Below are positions 5,258 to 12,856 of a stretch of DNA of 15,049 nucleotides, piece by piece. Positions within the stretch are counted from its first letter, which is position 1, and each line of letters begins with the position of its first letter. The stretch lies in the NCBI GenBank assembly GCA_020355945.1, contig CP070627.1:488883-503931 (forward strand). Direction: 5' to 3'. A program made the translations under genes and the position numbers. This DNA comes from Candidatus Aminicenantota bacterium (GTDB taxonomy: Bacteria > Acidobacteriota > Aminicenantia > UBA2199). The notes beneath the pieces are model-generated. The model made no database searches. It was not told the origin of the DNA and saw nothing but the letters and a program-made list of their open reading frames with translations.

Positions 5258-8182
5258 TTAACTCAATCCAAAAACCTGGATGTTACTTTGTTGTTCCGGG
5301 TTTTGCATGTTGATCAGTTGAACCGGTTTCGGACGTCGTGCCTGGAATTTCGACCTTTTCTTGTATGTGGAGGGGGTCATCCCGGTATGTCGCTTAAAGG
5401 CCCGGTTAAAGGACACATTGGAATTAAACCCGACTTCATACGCCACCTGTAAAATACGATGATCATTCCGCCCCGGCGCGGATAATATCTTTTTAGCTTC
5501 ATTGATGCGATATTCGTTGATGAAATCCCAAAAGCTCTGCTTTAAATTGATATTTAAAATTTGAGAGATATAGTGACGTTGAATCCCAACCTTTTTGGCA
5601 AGAGAAGATAAATTTAATCCGGGATTCAGGTATGGTTTTTGAGTTTCCATCACCTGGAAAAGTTTTTTTATATATTCTTCCCCTTTTTTAGGGTCCAGGT
5701 GACATTTTTCATATTTTCGCTGCTCCCGGAGGATAACTCGCTTGACATGAACGCGGTGAGCGATATAACCTAAAATAAGAATAATGATCAGGGTGATTCC
5801 ATAACCGACATAAGCAAGAGTGGTTCGATGCCAGGGCGGGGAAATAGAAAACCCATACGCTGCCGGCTGACTTTCATGTCCCAAAAAGGTCCTGGCTTTT
5901 ACCTTGAAACAATAATCTCCTTCCGGTAAATTGGTATATACCGCCTTTTTATCTGCCGTCCATTCACTCCACTCCTTATCAAAACCTTCAAGGATATACT
6001 TGAATCGATTGTCACTGGCATTTTCATAAAAGGGAACCGCGTATTCAAAAGACAGGGAATTATTTTTATGTTCAAAAACTGACACTGGCTCACCCGGATG
6101 TTTTAGACCGTTAAAAATAACAGAACCATTATGAAGGGTCACTTTACGAATTAATGCCTGTTGACCGGTTTTATAATTCTTTTTTATTGCCGGATCATAG
6201 CGAAATAATCCATCACTGGTGCATATCCAGGCGATTCCTCTTTCTTCCACCCAAATTTTTTGAATTTGTCCTCCTATTTTTTTTAAGCCATTTTCCTCCC
6301 AGCGGTACATCCCCTTTTGATCTTTGCTTAAGATGCCCAACCCTTTACCGGTCTCTAACCAGGCTTTTCCCTGCTTATCAAAAAACATTTGTCCAACGGT
6401 TAAGGATTCGTCATTAACCTGTTTTGCAAAGGTATTTTCAGGAACAAATCGCAGCGATGCCGCGTCGAAGTTGGGATTTGCCGGGATATCAACCTTGTAA
6501 ATCCCCTTTCCAGTTCCGACGATGATTTGATTATTAAAGGAATAAACATAATTCCAATCCATCCGGGGCAGCCCCTGCCGGGTCCCGAAACAATAAACTT
6601 TAGAAGGGGAAACACCATCGCCAGTGAATCTCAAATAGACGATGCCGCCATATTGAACGGTTAACCATAAATTCCCGTGCGGATCACTAATAATTTTACG
6701 AATGTTACCTTTGACCTGTTTAAAGGTTTCTTTGCCAATAAATTTAATGTTTGATTTAACTTCTAAAGCCGCTAATCCATCTCTCAGACCCAGGAAAATA
6801 TGAAAGGGGAACTTTTTCGATTGACCAAAGCAGTATACCAATTTGTTTACATAATATTTGTGATCGCGGCCCGGGGGATCATCGATACAAATCACTCCAA
6901 GATTACTGGCGACAAATAATGTACCATTTAAAGGAATAAAATCCCAACAGCTTTTATTGATATTTTTTACCGGTAAGAATTGATACGCATCATTGGAAAC
7001 CCTTAATCGATAACCAGGGGAATAAAAAAGGCCGTCAAGAGTACCTATAAATAATTTGCCCCGGTGCCTGGTAATGGACATAACGGTTTCTTCCAGGCCA
7101 TTCCTCCCATTAAATTGGGTGATGGGGGACTGGAGTTCTATATAAGAAATGCCATTATTTAATGCTGCCCACAGGTTTTGGTGCTGATCCGCAAATAGAT
7201 ACGAAACCATGTTTTTTCGTAAACCGCGGTTTTTGTTAATCACCCTCACCAATTTCCCCTCCTGGTCCATAATAATAATTCCCCCTTTTAACGTGGCAAA
7301 CGCATAATGGTTATGATTGATCTTTACACCAGAATAAAGACGATTAAAAAGAATATATTCATCAATCGCTGTCGGGAACTTCTTTAAAAGGTATGACACC
7401 GACTTTACTTTTGAAAAATCGGGGATGATTGCCTGGGTATCTTTATCTAAAACCATGGTAAGGTCATAGATAAAAAAACCTTTATTTTCAGTGGCAATTA
7501 AAATCCGGTGGTGGGTATAAGGTAAGATATAAAGCAAACCAGTGGATTTTCTTAATAATTTTTGCGTACCGGGTAATAATAGGGGAGTATTCCCATTTAA
7601 TACATATATTCCTTTGTTATTAATAAAAACTTTATCCTTAATTGTGAAACTGAAGGGTCCTGATGATACGGGGATCACATTGATTTTTCCATTATAAAAG
7701 CGAAATATTTTAAAGTAAGTTTTAAAATATATGCCGTGACTGGTAACATTGATGCTCCACACATCACCAAAATTTTTGTCTTTTTCGTTCAATCGATTAG
7801 TCAATGAATCATAGGTTAGATTTCCTGTAGGGTCAGAAGGGTTCCTGGTGAGACAGCCAAATTCACCGACAGCCCCCACGTAGATGGTTCCCTGGGAATC
7901 AATGGCCAGGGAGCGCACCACTGAATTGTTGGTGACCTTTATCAGGCGCCAGGTACTACCGTCATATTCCAACACCCCATGACCGTTTCCAAAGTACATT
8001 ACCCCTCGTTTATCCTGGATGGCAGCCCAATTTTGAAAGTGGGCATTGTATTCTTTGTAGGTGTAATTTCGTATAAAGGGATTCCCTTGTTCTTCTTCAC
8101 CCCTTTTGCCGGTTTGACTGTTTAACACGAGAGATAACAGGAGGCAGCCGAATAGGATGATAAATTTAAGAATCCTTTTGAT
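5258..8182 (-). CDS. Membrane-spanning AraC-type regulator with propeller and Y_Y_Y sensor
   Basis: A very large one-piece sensor and transcription factor, 974 residues from the preferred start. Numbering by the longer in-frame reading of 1005 residues: signal-type hydrophobic segment at about 34-54; many two-component-regulator propeller repeats (GTIYVGAVGEFG, NLWAALNNGISYIE, GNLWLTVQYGG and similar) over about 60-730; Y_Y_Y domain at 738-814; membrane helix at about 819-840; short linker; AraC/HTH_18 DNA-binding domain at 882-971, ending in the classical GF.....F.R.FK...G.TP signature. There is no histidine kinase or receiver domain, so signal passes directly across the membrane to DNA. The best ribosome-binding site, AGGGGAGG, lies 7 nt before an ATC codon at 8182-8180. 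The in-frame TTG at 8275 coincides with a TTGACA box. The ligand is unknown; glycans are usual for relatives. Confidence 0.85.
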   Translation of the reverse strand: MKRILKFIILFGCLLLSLVLNSQTGKRGEEEQGNPFIRNYTYKEYNAHFQNWAAIQDKRGVMYFGNGHGVLEYDGSTWRLIKVTNNSVVRSLAIDSQGTIYVGAVGEFGCLTRNPSDPTGNLTYDSLTNRLNEKDKNFGDVWSINVTSHGIYFKTYFKIFRFYNGKINVIPVSSGPFSFTIKDKVFINNKGIYVLNGNTPLLLPGTQKLLRKSTGLLYILPYTHHRILIATENKGFFIYDLTMVLDKDTQAIIPDFSKVKSVSYLLKKFPTAIDEYILFNRLYSGVKINHNHYAFATLKGGIIIMDQEGKLVRVINKNRGLRKNMVSYLFADQHQNLWAALNNGISYIELQSPITQFNGRNGLEETVMSITRHRGKLFIGTLDGLFYSPGYRLRVSNDAYQFLPVKNINKSCWDFIPLNGTLFVASNLGVICIDDPPGRDHKYYVNKLVYCFGQSKKFPFHIFLGLRDGLAALEVKSNIKFIGKETFKQVKGNIRKIISDPHGNLWLTVQYGGIVYLRFTGDGVSPSKVYCFGTRQGLPRMDWNYVYSFNNQIIVGTGKGIYKVDIPANPNFDAASLRFVPENTFAKQVNDESLTVGQMFFDKQGKAWLETGKGLGILSKDQKGMYRWEENGLKKIGGQIQKIWVEERGIAWICTSDGLFRYDPAIKKNYKTGQQALIRKVTLHNGSVIFNGLKHPGEPVSVFEHKNNSLSFEYAVPFYENASDNRFKYILEGFDKEWSEWTADKKAVYTNLPEGDYCFKVKARTFLGHESQPAAYGFSISPPWHRTTLAYVGYGITLIIILILGYIAHRVHVKRVILREQRKYEKCHLDPKKGEEYIKKLFQVMETQKPYLNPGLNLSSLAKKVGIQRHYISQILNINLKQSFWDFINEYRINEAKKILSAPGRNDHRILQVAYEVGFNSNVSFNRAFKRHTGMTPSTYKKRSKFQARRPKPVQLINMQNPEQQSNIQVFGLS

Positions 8183-8189
8183 AGGGAAA

Positions 8190-8197
8190 CCTCCCCT
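8190..8197 (-). promoter_or_regulatory. Strong ribosome-binding site before an ATC codon
   Basis: AGGGGAGG on the minus strand is followed after 7 nt by ATC-AAA-AGG-ATT. Reading ATC as the initiator gives a perfect signal peptide start (MKRILKFIILFGC). No ATG, GTG or TTG lies at a suitable distance. Either ATC is a rare non-canonical initiator or it is an ATG altered by mutation or base error. Confidence 0.6.
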
Positions 8198-8246
8198 GAT
8201 CTCACGGCTGGCCAAATCGTTTTTTACTGTATTCGTCACAAGATTA

Positions 8247-8275
8247 GTTTTAAAACAACTATTCGTGAATGTCAA
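8247..8275 (-). promoter_or_regulatory. Sigma-70-type promoter of the AraC-type sensor
   Basis: TTGACA (8270-8275) and TAAAAC (8247-8252) are separated by 17 nt on the minus strand. Transcription would start near 8240, giving a leader of about 58 nt to the ATC start at 8182. The TTG that could be read as a start codon at 8275 is the first part of this -35 box, which argues against it as the initiator. Confidence 0.5.
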
Positions 8276-8280
8276 TACAT

Positions 8281-8369
8281 CAAAGGTTGTATTTTTGGTA
8301 TGAAAATAAAATATAAAAAACGTACAACTTTGGTTTTACATGATTGATTTAGTTGTACTCCAGGGAGTA
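8281..8369. promoter_or_regulatory. Candidate operator cluster upstream of the AraC-type sensor
   Basis: GTTGTA half-sites occur at 8286-8291 (plus), 8323-8328 (minus, as TACAAC) and 8352-8357 (plus). The first two are embedded in longer near-inverted arms CAAAGGTTGTA and TACAACTTTG. A separate 14-bp dyad TACTCC-AG-GGAGTA lies at 8356-8369. All are just upstream of the -35 box, where an activator or the AraC protein itself would bind. Binding is inferred only. Confidence 0.35.
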
Positions 8370-8411
8370 TTCGATTAAGGTGGGCTGTGTTTGTCCGGGT
8401 TCAACCCTGGT

Positions 8412-9833
8412 TTATTTTTGTATTAATTGATCCATGAAATAGATGGTGGTACAGATACCCCGGTAGAAGTTGGGGAGGTGGATTTTTTCGTTGGGACCAT
8501 GTGCGTTGTCGTTGGGTAAGCCAAAGCCCATGAGAATGACCTGGGCTTGCAGCAGGTCTTTGAATCCCGAAACAATAGGTATACCGCCCCCTTCACGTCT
8601 AAACACCGGGGCAGTACCAAATGCCAGTTCATAGGCTTTTGCTGCGGCATGTATTGCCGGTACGTTCGGGTCGACAAGTACGGCCCCCATGCCAAACAAA
8701 GGGATCACTTCGATGGAGACAGAAGGCGGGGCAGTTTGGTGCAAATGCTCGGTGACCAAGCGTCCGATGCGCATCGGGTCTTGATTAGGCACCAGGCGGC
8801 AGCTCATCCTGGCCCGTGCTTCTGCCGGGATCACGGTTTTGAAACCCTGGCCCGTATATCCTCCCCACATGCCATTGATTTCCAATGTAGGGCGGACACC
8901 GATGCGTTCAACAGGAGTGAATCCAGGTTCACCGTAAAGTGCAGGGGCGCCGGTTTCTTCCAGGATTTCAGCCTCCCCTGTGGGCACTTGTAACAACTTG
9001 CGGCGTTCATCGGGGTCCAGGTCTGCCACGTCATCATAGAAACCAGCGACAGCAACGTGTCCCTGCTGGTCGTGCAGCGAGGCAACCAGTTCCGCCAGTG
9101 CCTGGGCCGGGTTATGGAGCACGCCGCCGTAAACACCGCTGTGAAGGTCACCTTTAGGGCCTTGAACCACCAGTTCGCATCCCCATATTCCCCGGAGCCC
9201 GTAAGTGATACTGGGCAGGTCCGGGGAGATGATTGCCGTATCCGAAATCAGGCAGATATCAGCAGCCAGTTTTTGGGAATTTTTTTTCAAGTATGATTCT
9301 ATTGAAGGAGCGCCGGACTCTTCGTCACCCTCGGCAACCAGTTTGATATTCACCGGCAGTTCTCCTCGCACCTGCAGTAAGGCTTGCAATGCTTTAACCA
9401 GGGCAAAGAGTTGGCCTTTGTCGTCGGTAGCGCCGCGAGCATAAAGGTCATTATCTCGCACCGACGGTTCAAAGGGAGGGGTGGTCCATTTATCCAGGGG
9501 GTCCACTGGCTGTACGTCATAATGACCATAAATCAGCACCGTCGGATGATCGTCTCCAGCGTGCAGCCAATCTCCATAGACCAGGGGATGCCATTGGGTT
9601 TCGATTACTTCCACGTGTTCGAGCCCGATCTTTTCCAGGTGATAGGCAAGCCATTGAGCGGCGCGGACCATGTCTTCCTGGTGTTCCGATTGGCTGCTTA
9701 TGCTTGGAATGCGCAGCCATTCGCAAAGCTCTTCTAATTGGCGGTTCGCATTTCCTTTAAGATAAGCGGCCAACGCCTTGTCGTTCATTTTTATCCAGTC
9801 TTCTGTATTAATGGAAAAATTTTTTTTAACCAT
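8412..9833 (-). CDS. M20 family metallo-dipeptidase
   Basis: A 473-residue cytosolic zinc peptidase of the M20 (ArgE/DapE/CPG2, carnosine-dipeptidase-like) family that cleaves small peptides. Metal and catalytic motifs are complete: GHYDVQP (H104, D106), RGATDDKG (D137/D138), EGDEESG (E171/E172), SDT (D198) and NAHGPNE (H445). The dimerisation lid in the middle carries LHSGVYGG. No signal peptide is seen and the length is normal. Two starts are possible: ATG 9833 with AGGA 7 nt upstream, or ATG 9788 (MNDKALAAYLK), which matches the usual start of relatives and has only a weak GGA. The promoter -10 box ends 6 nt before 9833, so that ATG would be nearly leaderless. It is transcribed alone, ahead of the sensor gene. 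Peptide substrate unknown. Confidence 0.9.
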   Translation of the reverse strand: MVKKNFSINTEDWIKMNDKALAAYLKGNANRQLEELCEWLRIPSISSQSEHQEDMVRAAQWLAYHLEKIGLEHVEVIETQWHPLVYGDWLHAGDDHPTVLIYGHYDVQPVDPLDKWTTPPFEPSVRDNDLYARGATDDKGQLFALVKALQALLQVRGELPVNIKLVAEGDEESGAPSIESYLKKNSQKLAADICLISDTAIISPDLPSITYGLRGIWGCELVVQGPKGDLHSGVYGGVLHNPAQALAELVASLHDQQGHVAVAGFYDDVADLDPDERRKLLQVPTGEAEILEETGAPALYGEPGFTPVERIGVRPTLEINGMWGGYTGQGFKTVIPAEARARMSCRLVPNQDPMRIGRLVTEHLHQTAPPSVSIEVIPLFGMGAVLVDPNVPAIHAAAKAYELAFGTAPVFRREGGGIPIVSGFKDLLQAQVILMGFGLPNDNAHGPNEKIHLPNFYRGICTTIYFMDQLIQK

Positions 9834-9839
9834 AAATGT

Positions 9840-9868
9840 ATCCTAACGGAAATATTAAAATTTGTCAA
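9840..9868 (-). promoter_or_regulatory. Promoter of the M20 dipeptidase
   Basis: TTGACA (9863-9868) and TAGGAT (9840-9845) are 17 nt apart on the minus strand. The -10 box ends 6 nt before ATG 9833, so either translation is leaderless or the real start is ATG 9788. The AGGA seen as ribosome-binding site for 9833 is part of the -10 box. Confidence 0.5.
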
Positions 9869-9870
9869 TT

Positions 9871-9907
9871 ATTGAAATAGCAAAGTATTTCAAAAAGTAT
9901 TTCAAAA
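9871..9907. promoter_or_regulatory. Operator-like repeats upstream of the dipeptidase promoter
   Basis: ATTGAAAT (9871-9878) faces ATTTCAA (9887-9893) across 8 nt. The second arm is repeated 12 nt further on (TATTTCAA at 9898-9905), giving three half-sites. They lie directly upstream of the -35 box, a place typical for an activator. The same arms with the same spacer occur at 50-73. Confidence 0.45.
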
Positions 9908-9948
9908 TAGGCTGTCGGGCTCCCGCCTCCATGATGACGACACTGGAA

Positions 9949-9970
9949 TGCGCCAGCTTAGCCTGGCGCA
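9949..9970. repeat. Perfect hairpin downstream of the permease
   Basis: TGCGCCAG (9949-9956) pairs with CTGGCGCA (9963-9970) around a 6-nt loop. It lies about 20 nt past the permease stop, as a terminator would, but has no T-tract on either strand. It may instead be part of the repeat element that begins at 9973. Confidence 0.5.
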
Positions 9971-9972
9971 CA

Positions 9973-9999
9973 AAATACCTGTCACCTGTCCCTATTTTT
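9973..9999 (+). repeat. Short repeat AAATACCTGTC...CCCTATTT (left copy)
   Basis: This copy carries an internal duplication of ACCTGTC. An inverted copy lies at 12857-12872, so the two face each other across the permease-nifU-nifS module. The permease stop codon TAG is read inside this repeat (9992-9994). The string resembles the ends of small REP/RAYT-type repeats, but no transposase is in the window. Confidence 0.5.
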
Positions 10000-11068
10000 C
10001 TCTCTTATGTAAATTTTTATGTCCTGTCATTTTCTCTCCCTGTTTTATTTTGAAGAATTTTTCCAGGTTGTACCTGGAGTTTAAAAAGATTACCACCATG
10101 GCGACAGCGGCTGCGATTTTAACGCTTTGAGGCAGGTAAGCACCACCGGCGGTTACCAGGTCAATACCAGTACCAATATTTCTCCACAGGGCATCAAAGA
10201 TAAGACCGCTAGCCACGGAAACCACAATGATGGAAAAAACATAAAGAAAAGCCACCCGCCTCCCCATTCGTTTGTATACAAAGGAGATGGTAACGGAATT
10301 GGTGGCAGGTCCGGCAATCAGCAGCGCCAAAGCCGCACCCGGCAGCACACCCTTGGCGATTAACGAAGCGGCAATCGGGATCGAGCCGGTGGCACATACA
10401 TAAAGGGGAATGGAAATCAATAAAATAACCACATAGTTGAGCAGCGAACTGCCTAAAAGATATTTTGCACCAAAGTCATCAGGCACCAATGCAGAAATAG
10501 CACCTCCCACCACTACACCAATAACCAACCACTTCGCAATTTCCGAGGGAAGAACCTTAAAACCGTAAACAAAAACTTCCTTCAAGGATTTTTTTCTTTT
10601 CAGGTTATTATGATTAGTCCCGGCAGAGAGGGGTCCTGGCTCTTTTGCTCCTCCTTTCAGATGGGTAACAATGCCCACCAGGATTCCCGAAAAAAAAGAA
10701 GCAATGGGCCTGAAAATAGCATAAATCGGCCCCAACAAGGCATAAGTAGCCAATATGGAATCCACGCCGCTGGAAGGAGTCGATACCAAAAAGGACATGG
10801 TGGCGCTTTTAGAGGCGCCATCCTTGCGCAGCGATTCAGCCAAAGGAATCACCGCACACGAACACACCGGGAGCGGAATTCCAAAAATAGCAGCCTTTAC
10901 CGTAGACCACCATCCACTTTTTGAAAAATGTTTCTTGATATATTTCTCACCCAAAAGGGTGTGCAGCAGCCCCGCAAATAAAAAACCTAAAATTAAATAG
11001 GGACTGATTTCAATAAATAAACGAAAGGTCTCAGAGACAAATTTTCCCAAAAGTCCTAATACATTCAT
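9992..11068 (-). CDS. Permease of the DUF318 / SO_0444 (Cu/Zn efflux) type
   Basis: A 358-residue polytopic inner-membrane protein with about eight hydrophobic segments. The N-terminal half carries PLPVCSCAVIPLAESL with C69 and C71, followed by GASKSATMSFLVSTPSSGVDS, the signature of the ArsP/DUF318 permeases and close to the SO_0444 Cu/Zn-efflux type. The second half repeats the pattern as IPLYVCATGSIPIAASL (C225) and AGPATN, so the protein is an internal duplication. A hydrophilic basic loop lies at about 140-165. The ATG overlaps the nifU stop (ATGA) and has AAGGA 6 nt upstream, so it is translationally coupled to nifU. Its short basic tail ends at a TAG inside the repeat at 9973-9999, so the C-terminus may be repeat-derived. 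The substrate is inferred; organo-arsenical or another metal is possible. Confidence 0.8.
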   Translation of the reverse strand: MNVLGLLGKFVSETFRLFIEISPYLILGFLFAGLLHTLLGEKYIKKHFSKSGWWSTVKAAIFGIPLPVCSCAVIPLAESLRKDGASKSATMSFLVSTPSSGVDSILATYALLGPIYAIFRPIASFFSGILVGIVTHLKGGAKEPGPLSAGTNHNNLKRKKSLKEVFVYGFKVLPSEIAKWLVIGVVVGGAISALVPDDFGAKYLLGSSLLNYVVILLISIPLYVCATGSIPIAASLIAKGVLPGAALALLIAGPATNSVTISFVYKRMGRRVAFLYVFSIIVVSVASGLIFDALWRNIGTGIDLVTAGGAYLPQSVKIAAAVAMVVIFLNSRYNLEKFFKIKQGEKMTGHKNLHKREK

Positions 11069-11445
11069 GCGGCATCCTTCTGACGGGTGTTGTAATCTTC
11101 TATGGCAGATTTGATCCCTTCTTCAGCCAGGAGGGAGCAGTGCATTTTTTCCGGTGGTAAACCATCCAGCGCTTCTGCTACAGCCTTATTGGTGAGTTTC
11201 AGTGCTTCATCCACCGGTTTGCCCTTGACCATTTCAATGGCCATTGAACTGGTAGCTATGGCTGCTACACAACCAAAGGTCTCAAATTTGGCATCTGTAA
11301 TGATTCCATTATCCACCTTGATGTATATCCACATTACATCCCCGCATTTGGGATTCCCTACTTTACCGAGACCATCCGCATTTTCGATTTTGCCGTAATG
11401 CTTTGAGTCACGGAACATCTGTAATACTTTTTCGCTGTACAACAT
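11065..11445 (-). CDS. nifU: NifU/IscU-type Fe-S cluster scaffold
   Basis: A 126-residue scaffold on which [Fe-S] clusters are built from sulfur supplied by the desulfurase. The three ligand cysteines are present: C34 (NPKCGD, with the conserved D36), C59 (ETFGCVAA) and C103 (EKMHCSLLA). This is only the N-terminal NifU domain; the ferredoxin-like and C-terminal Nfu domains of full-length NifU are absent. Its pairing with a desulfurase suggests a house-keeping assembly system. GAGGAGG 5 nt before the ATG at 11445 fixes the start. It lies 26 nt after nifS and overlaps the permease start, so the three form one operon. Identity is clear; nifU versus iscU naming is a matter of usage. Confidence 0.93.
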   Translation of the reverse strand: MLYSEKVLQMFRDSKHYGKIENADGLGKVGNPKCGDVMWIYIKVDNGIITDAKFETFGCVAAIATSSMAIEMVKGKPVDEALKLTNKAVAEALDGLPPEKMHCSLLAEEGIKSAIEDYNTRQKDAA

Positions 11446-11471
11446 TGTATCCTCCTCAAATTCCTGGTATT

Positions 11472-12638
11472 TTATTTTTTATTCCAGAAGGGTGAAATAC
11501 TTCTCAATCGTTCAACGATGGGAGGCAGCACCTCCAGTAATCGATCTGCATCTTCTTCTGTGTTATACTTCCCCAGGCTAATCCGTAAACTCCCGTGGGC
11601 GTCCTCATGTTTCAATCCCAGGGCCAACAGCACATGAGAGGGTTCCAGTGATTTGGAAGAGCAAGCCGACCCTGAGGACAGGGCAAACCCTTCACCATCC
11701 AACATCGCTAAAATGGATTCTCCTTCAATGTATTTAATGGACACATTTATGGTATTGTACAATTTGTTTTCGGTATCACCGTTGACAAAGGATTCAGGAA
11801 TGATTTCCACGATTGCTTTCTGCAATCGATCCCGGATAGGCCGGATTCGTTTCTCTTCATTTGCCATTTCCGCCAATGCCAGTTCCGCGGCTTTTCCCAA
11901 TCCAACAATACCAGGTACATTCTCCGTGCCTGAACGAAGACCCTTTTCATGACCACCACCCAAAATCAGCGGGTTAATCTTTACCTTATGTTTCTTATAC
12001 AACACACCCATTCCTTTGGGCCCATATATCTTATGAGAAGAAAAGCTCAACATATCTACGTCCAGTTCCTTTACATCCACAGGAATTTTGCCCGTGGACT
12101 GCACTGCATCCGTATGAAAATAAACTCCCTTCTCATGCGCAATCGCAGCCAATTCTTTTAAGGGCTGAATCGTCCCGATTTCATTGTTGGCATGCATAAT
12201 GCTCACCAGGATCGTGGTATCTTTAATGCTGCTCCTTAAATCATCAGGATTTACAAATCCCTTACTATCCACGGGCAGATAAGTGACCTCATAACCCTTT
12301 TTTTCTAAAAATTTACAGGCTTCTAACACTGCAGGATGTTCGATATTGGAAGTGATGATATGATTCCCTTTCTCTTTCAATTTTGAAGCCGTTCCCTGGA
12401 TTGCCAGGTTGTCTGACTCTGTCCCACCGGAAGTGAAGAAAATTTCCCGGGGTTCCGCATTGATTAATTTTGCCGCTCTTTCCCGCGCATTTTCAATCGC
12501 CTGCCTGGCCTCTCCTGCTTTCCGATAAAAGGAGGAAGGGTTATGAAAGGTCTCAAAAAAATAAGACTGCATCTCTTCCACCACCCTGGGATCGGTGGGC
12601 GTTGTCGCATTGTAATCTAAATAATATTTTATCTTCAT
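11472..12638 (-). CDS. nifS: Cysteine desulfurase (NifS/IscS class)
   Basis: A 388-residue PLP-dependent enzyme that takes sulfur from cysteine and passes it to NifU. All key residues are seen: SGGTESDN (69-76), H101 in NIEHPAV, HANNEIGTIQP (149-159), D177 and Q180 in TDAVQ, the PLP lysine K203 in SSHKIYGPKG, and the catalytic C326 in SSGSACSS. The SGSAC loop assigns it to class I (NifS/IscS) and not to the SufS class. GGAGG lies 9 nt before the ATG at 12638. It is first in the operon nifS-nifU-permease, behind two strong promoters. The divergent gene on the other side encodes an Fe-S molybdo-enzyme, a plausible client. Confidence 0.95.
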   Translation of the reverse strand: MKIKYYLDYNATTPTDPRVVEEMQSYFFETFHNPSSFYRKAGEARQAIENARERAAKLINAEPREIFFTSGGTESDNLAIQGTASKLKEKGNHIITSNIEHPAVLEACKFLEKKGYEVTYLPVDSKGFVNPDDLRSSIKDTTILVSIMHANNEIGTIQPLKELAAIAHEKGVYFHTDAVQSTGKIPVDVKELDVDMLSFSSHKIYGPKGMGVLYKKHKVKINPLILGGGHEKGLRSGTENVPGIVGLGKAAELALAEMANEEKRIRPIRDRLQKAIVEIIPESFVNGDTENKLYNTINVSIKYIEGESILAMLDGEGFALSSGSACSSKSLEPSHVLLALGLKHEDAHGSLRISLGKYNTEEDADRLLEVLPPIVERLRSISPFWNKK

Positions 12639-12660
12639 TTTGTTTTTCCTCCAGGTAATA

Positions 12661-12689
12661 ATTATAACTCATTTGGTTACATTTGTCAA
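12661..12689 (-). promoter_or_regulatory. nifS promoter P1 (perfect sigma-70 consensus)
   Basis: TTGACA (12684-12689), 17 nt, TATAAT (12661-12666) on the minus strand: an exact match in both boxes and spacing. The transcript would start near 12654, with a leader of about 16 nt carrying the GGAGG of nifS. Confidence 0.8.
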
Positions 12690-12721
12690 CTCCGGAAGAA
12701 ATTTTTTTTAAACGTTATGTA

Positions 12722-12749
12722 ATTATACTAAAATATATGTATAGTGCAA
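12722..12749 (-). promoter_or_regulatory. nifS promoter P2
   Basis: TTGCAC (12744-12749), 16 nt, TATAAT (12722-12727) on the minus strand, about 60 nt upstream of P1. The AT-rich tract behind it could act as an UP element. The spacer ACTATACATATATTTTAGTAT is partly dyad-like, but no IscR/Rrf2 consensus can be claimed. Confidence 0.5.
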
Positions 12750-12751
12750 TA

Positions 12752-12795
12752 GGATTACAAAAAATTTTTTTAATTTTTTAAAATCTTTTGAATCC
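12752..12795. repeat. AT-rich inverted repeat in the divergent intergenic region
   Basis: GGATTACAAAA (12752-12762) faces TTTTGAATCC (12786-12795), with one extra base in the first arm and a loop of A and T runs. It lies between the divergent promoters of nifS and the molybdopterin enzyme. It could be a curved or UP-type element, or a site for a regulator. Confidence 0.35.
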
Positions 12796-12856
12796 CGATA
12801 ACCTTAAGCGTTGGGTCATTATCAACTATTTTCTTGCACGCCGTGAAAGGGCAGAT

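Noticed and set aside
8276..8410. Terminator for the dipeptidase gene
   Set aside because: The CCAGGGTTGAACCCGG stem has mismatches and no T-tract, so it is too weak to call.
8547..8993. Plus-strand protein opposite the dipeptidase
   Set aside because: It lies wholly inside the M20 gene, has no start signals and no recognisable family; the minus-strand frame has all catalytic motifs.
12728..12748. IscR/Rrf2 operator at nifS P2
   Set aside because: The ACTATA...TAGTAT dyad is AT-rich and does not match a known consensus well enough.
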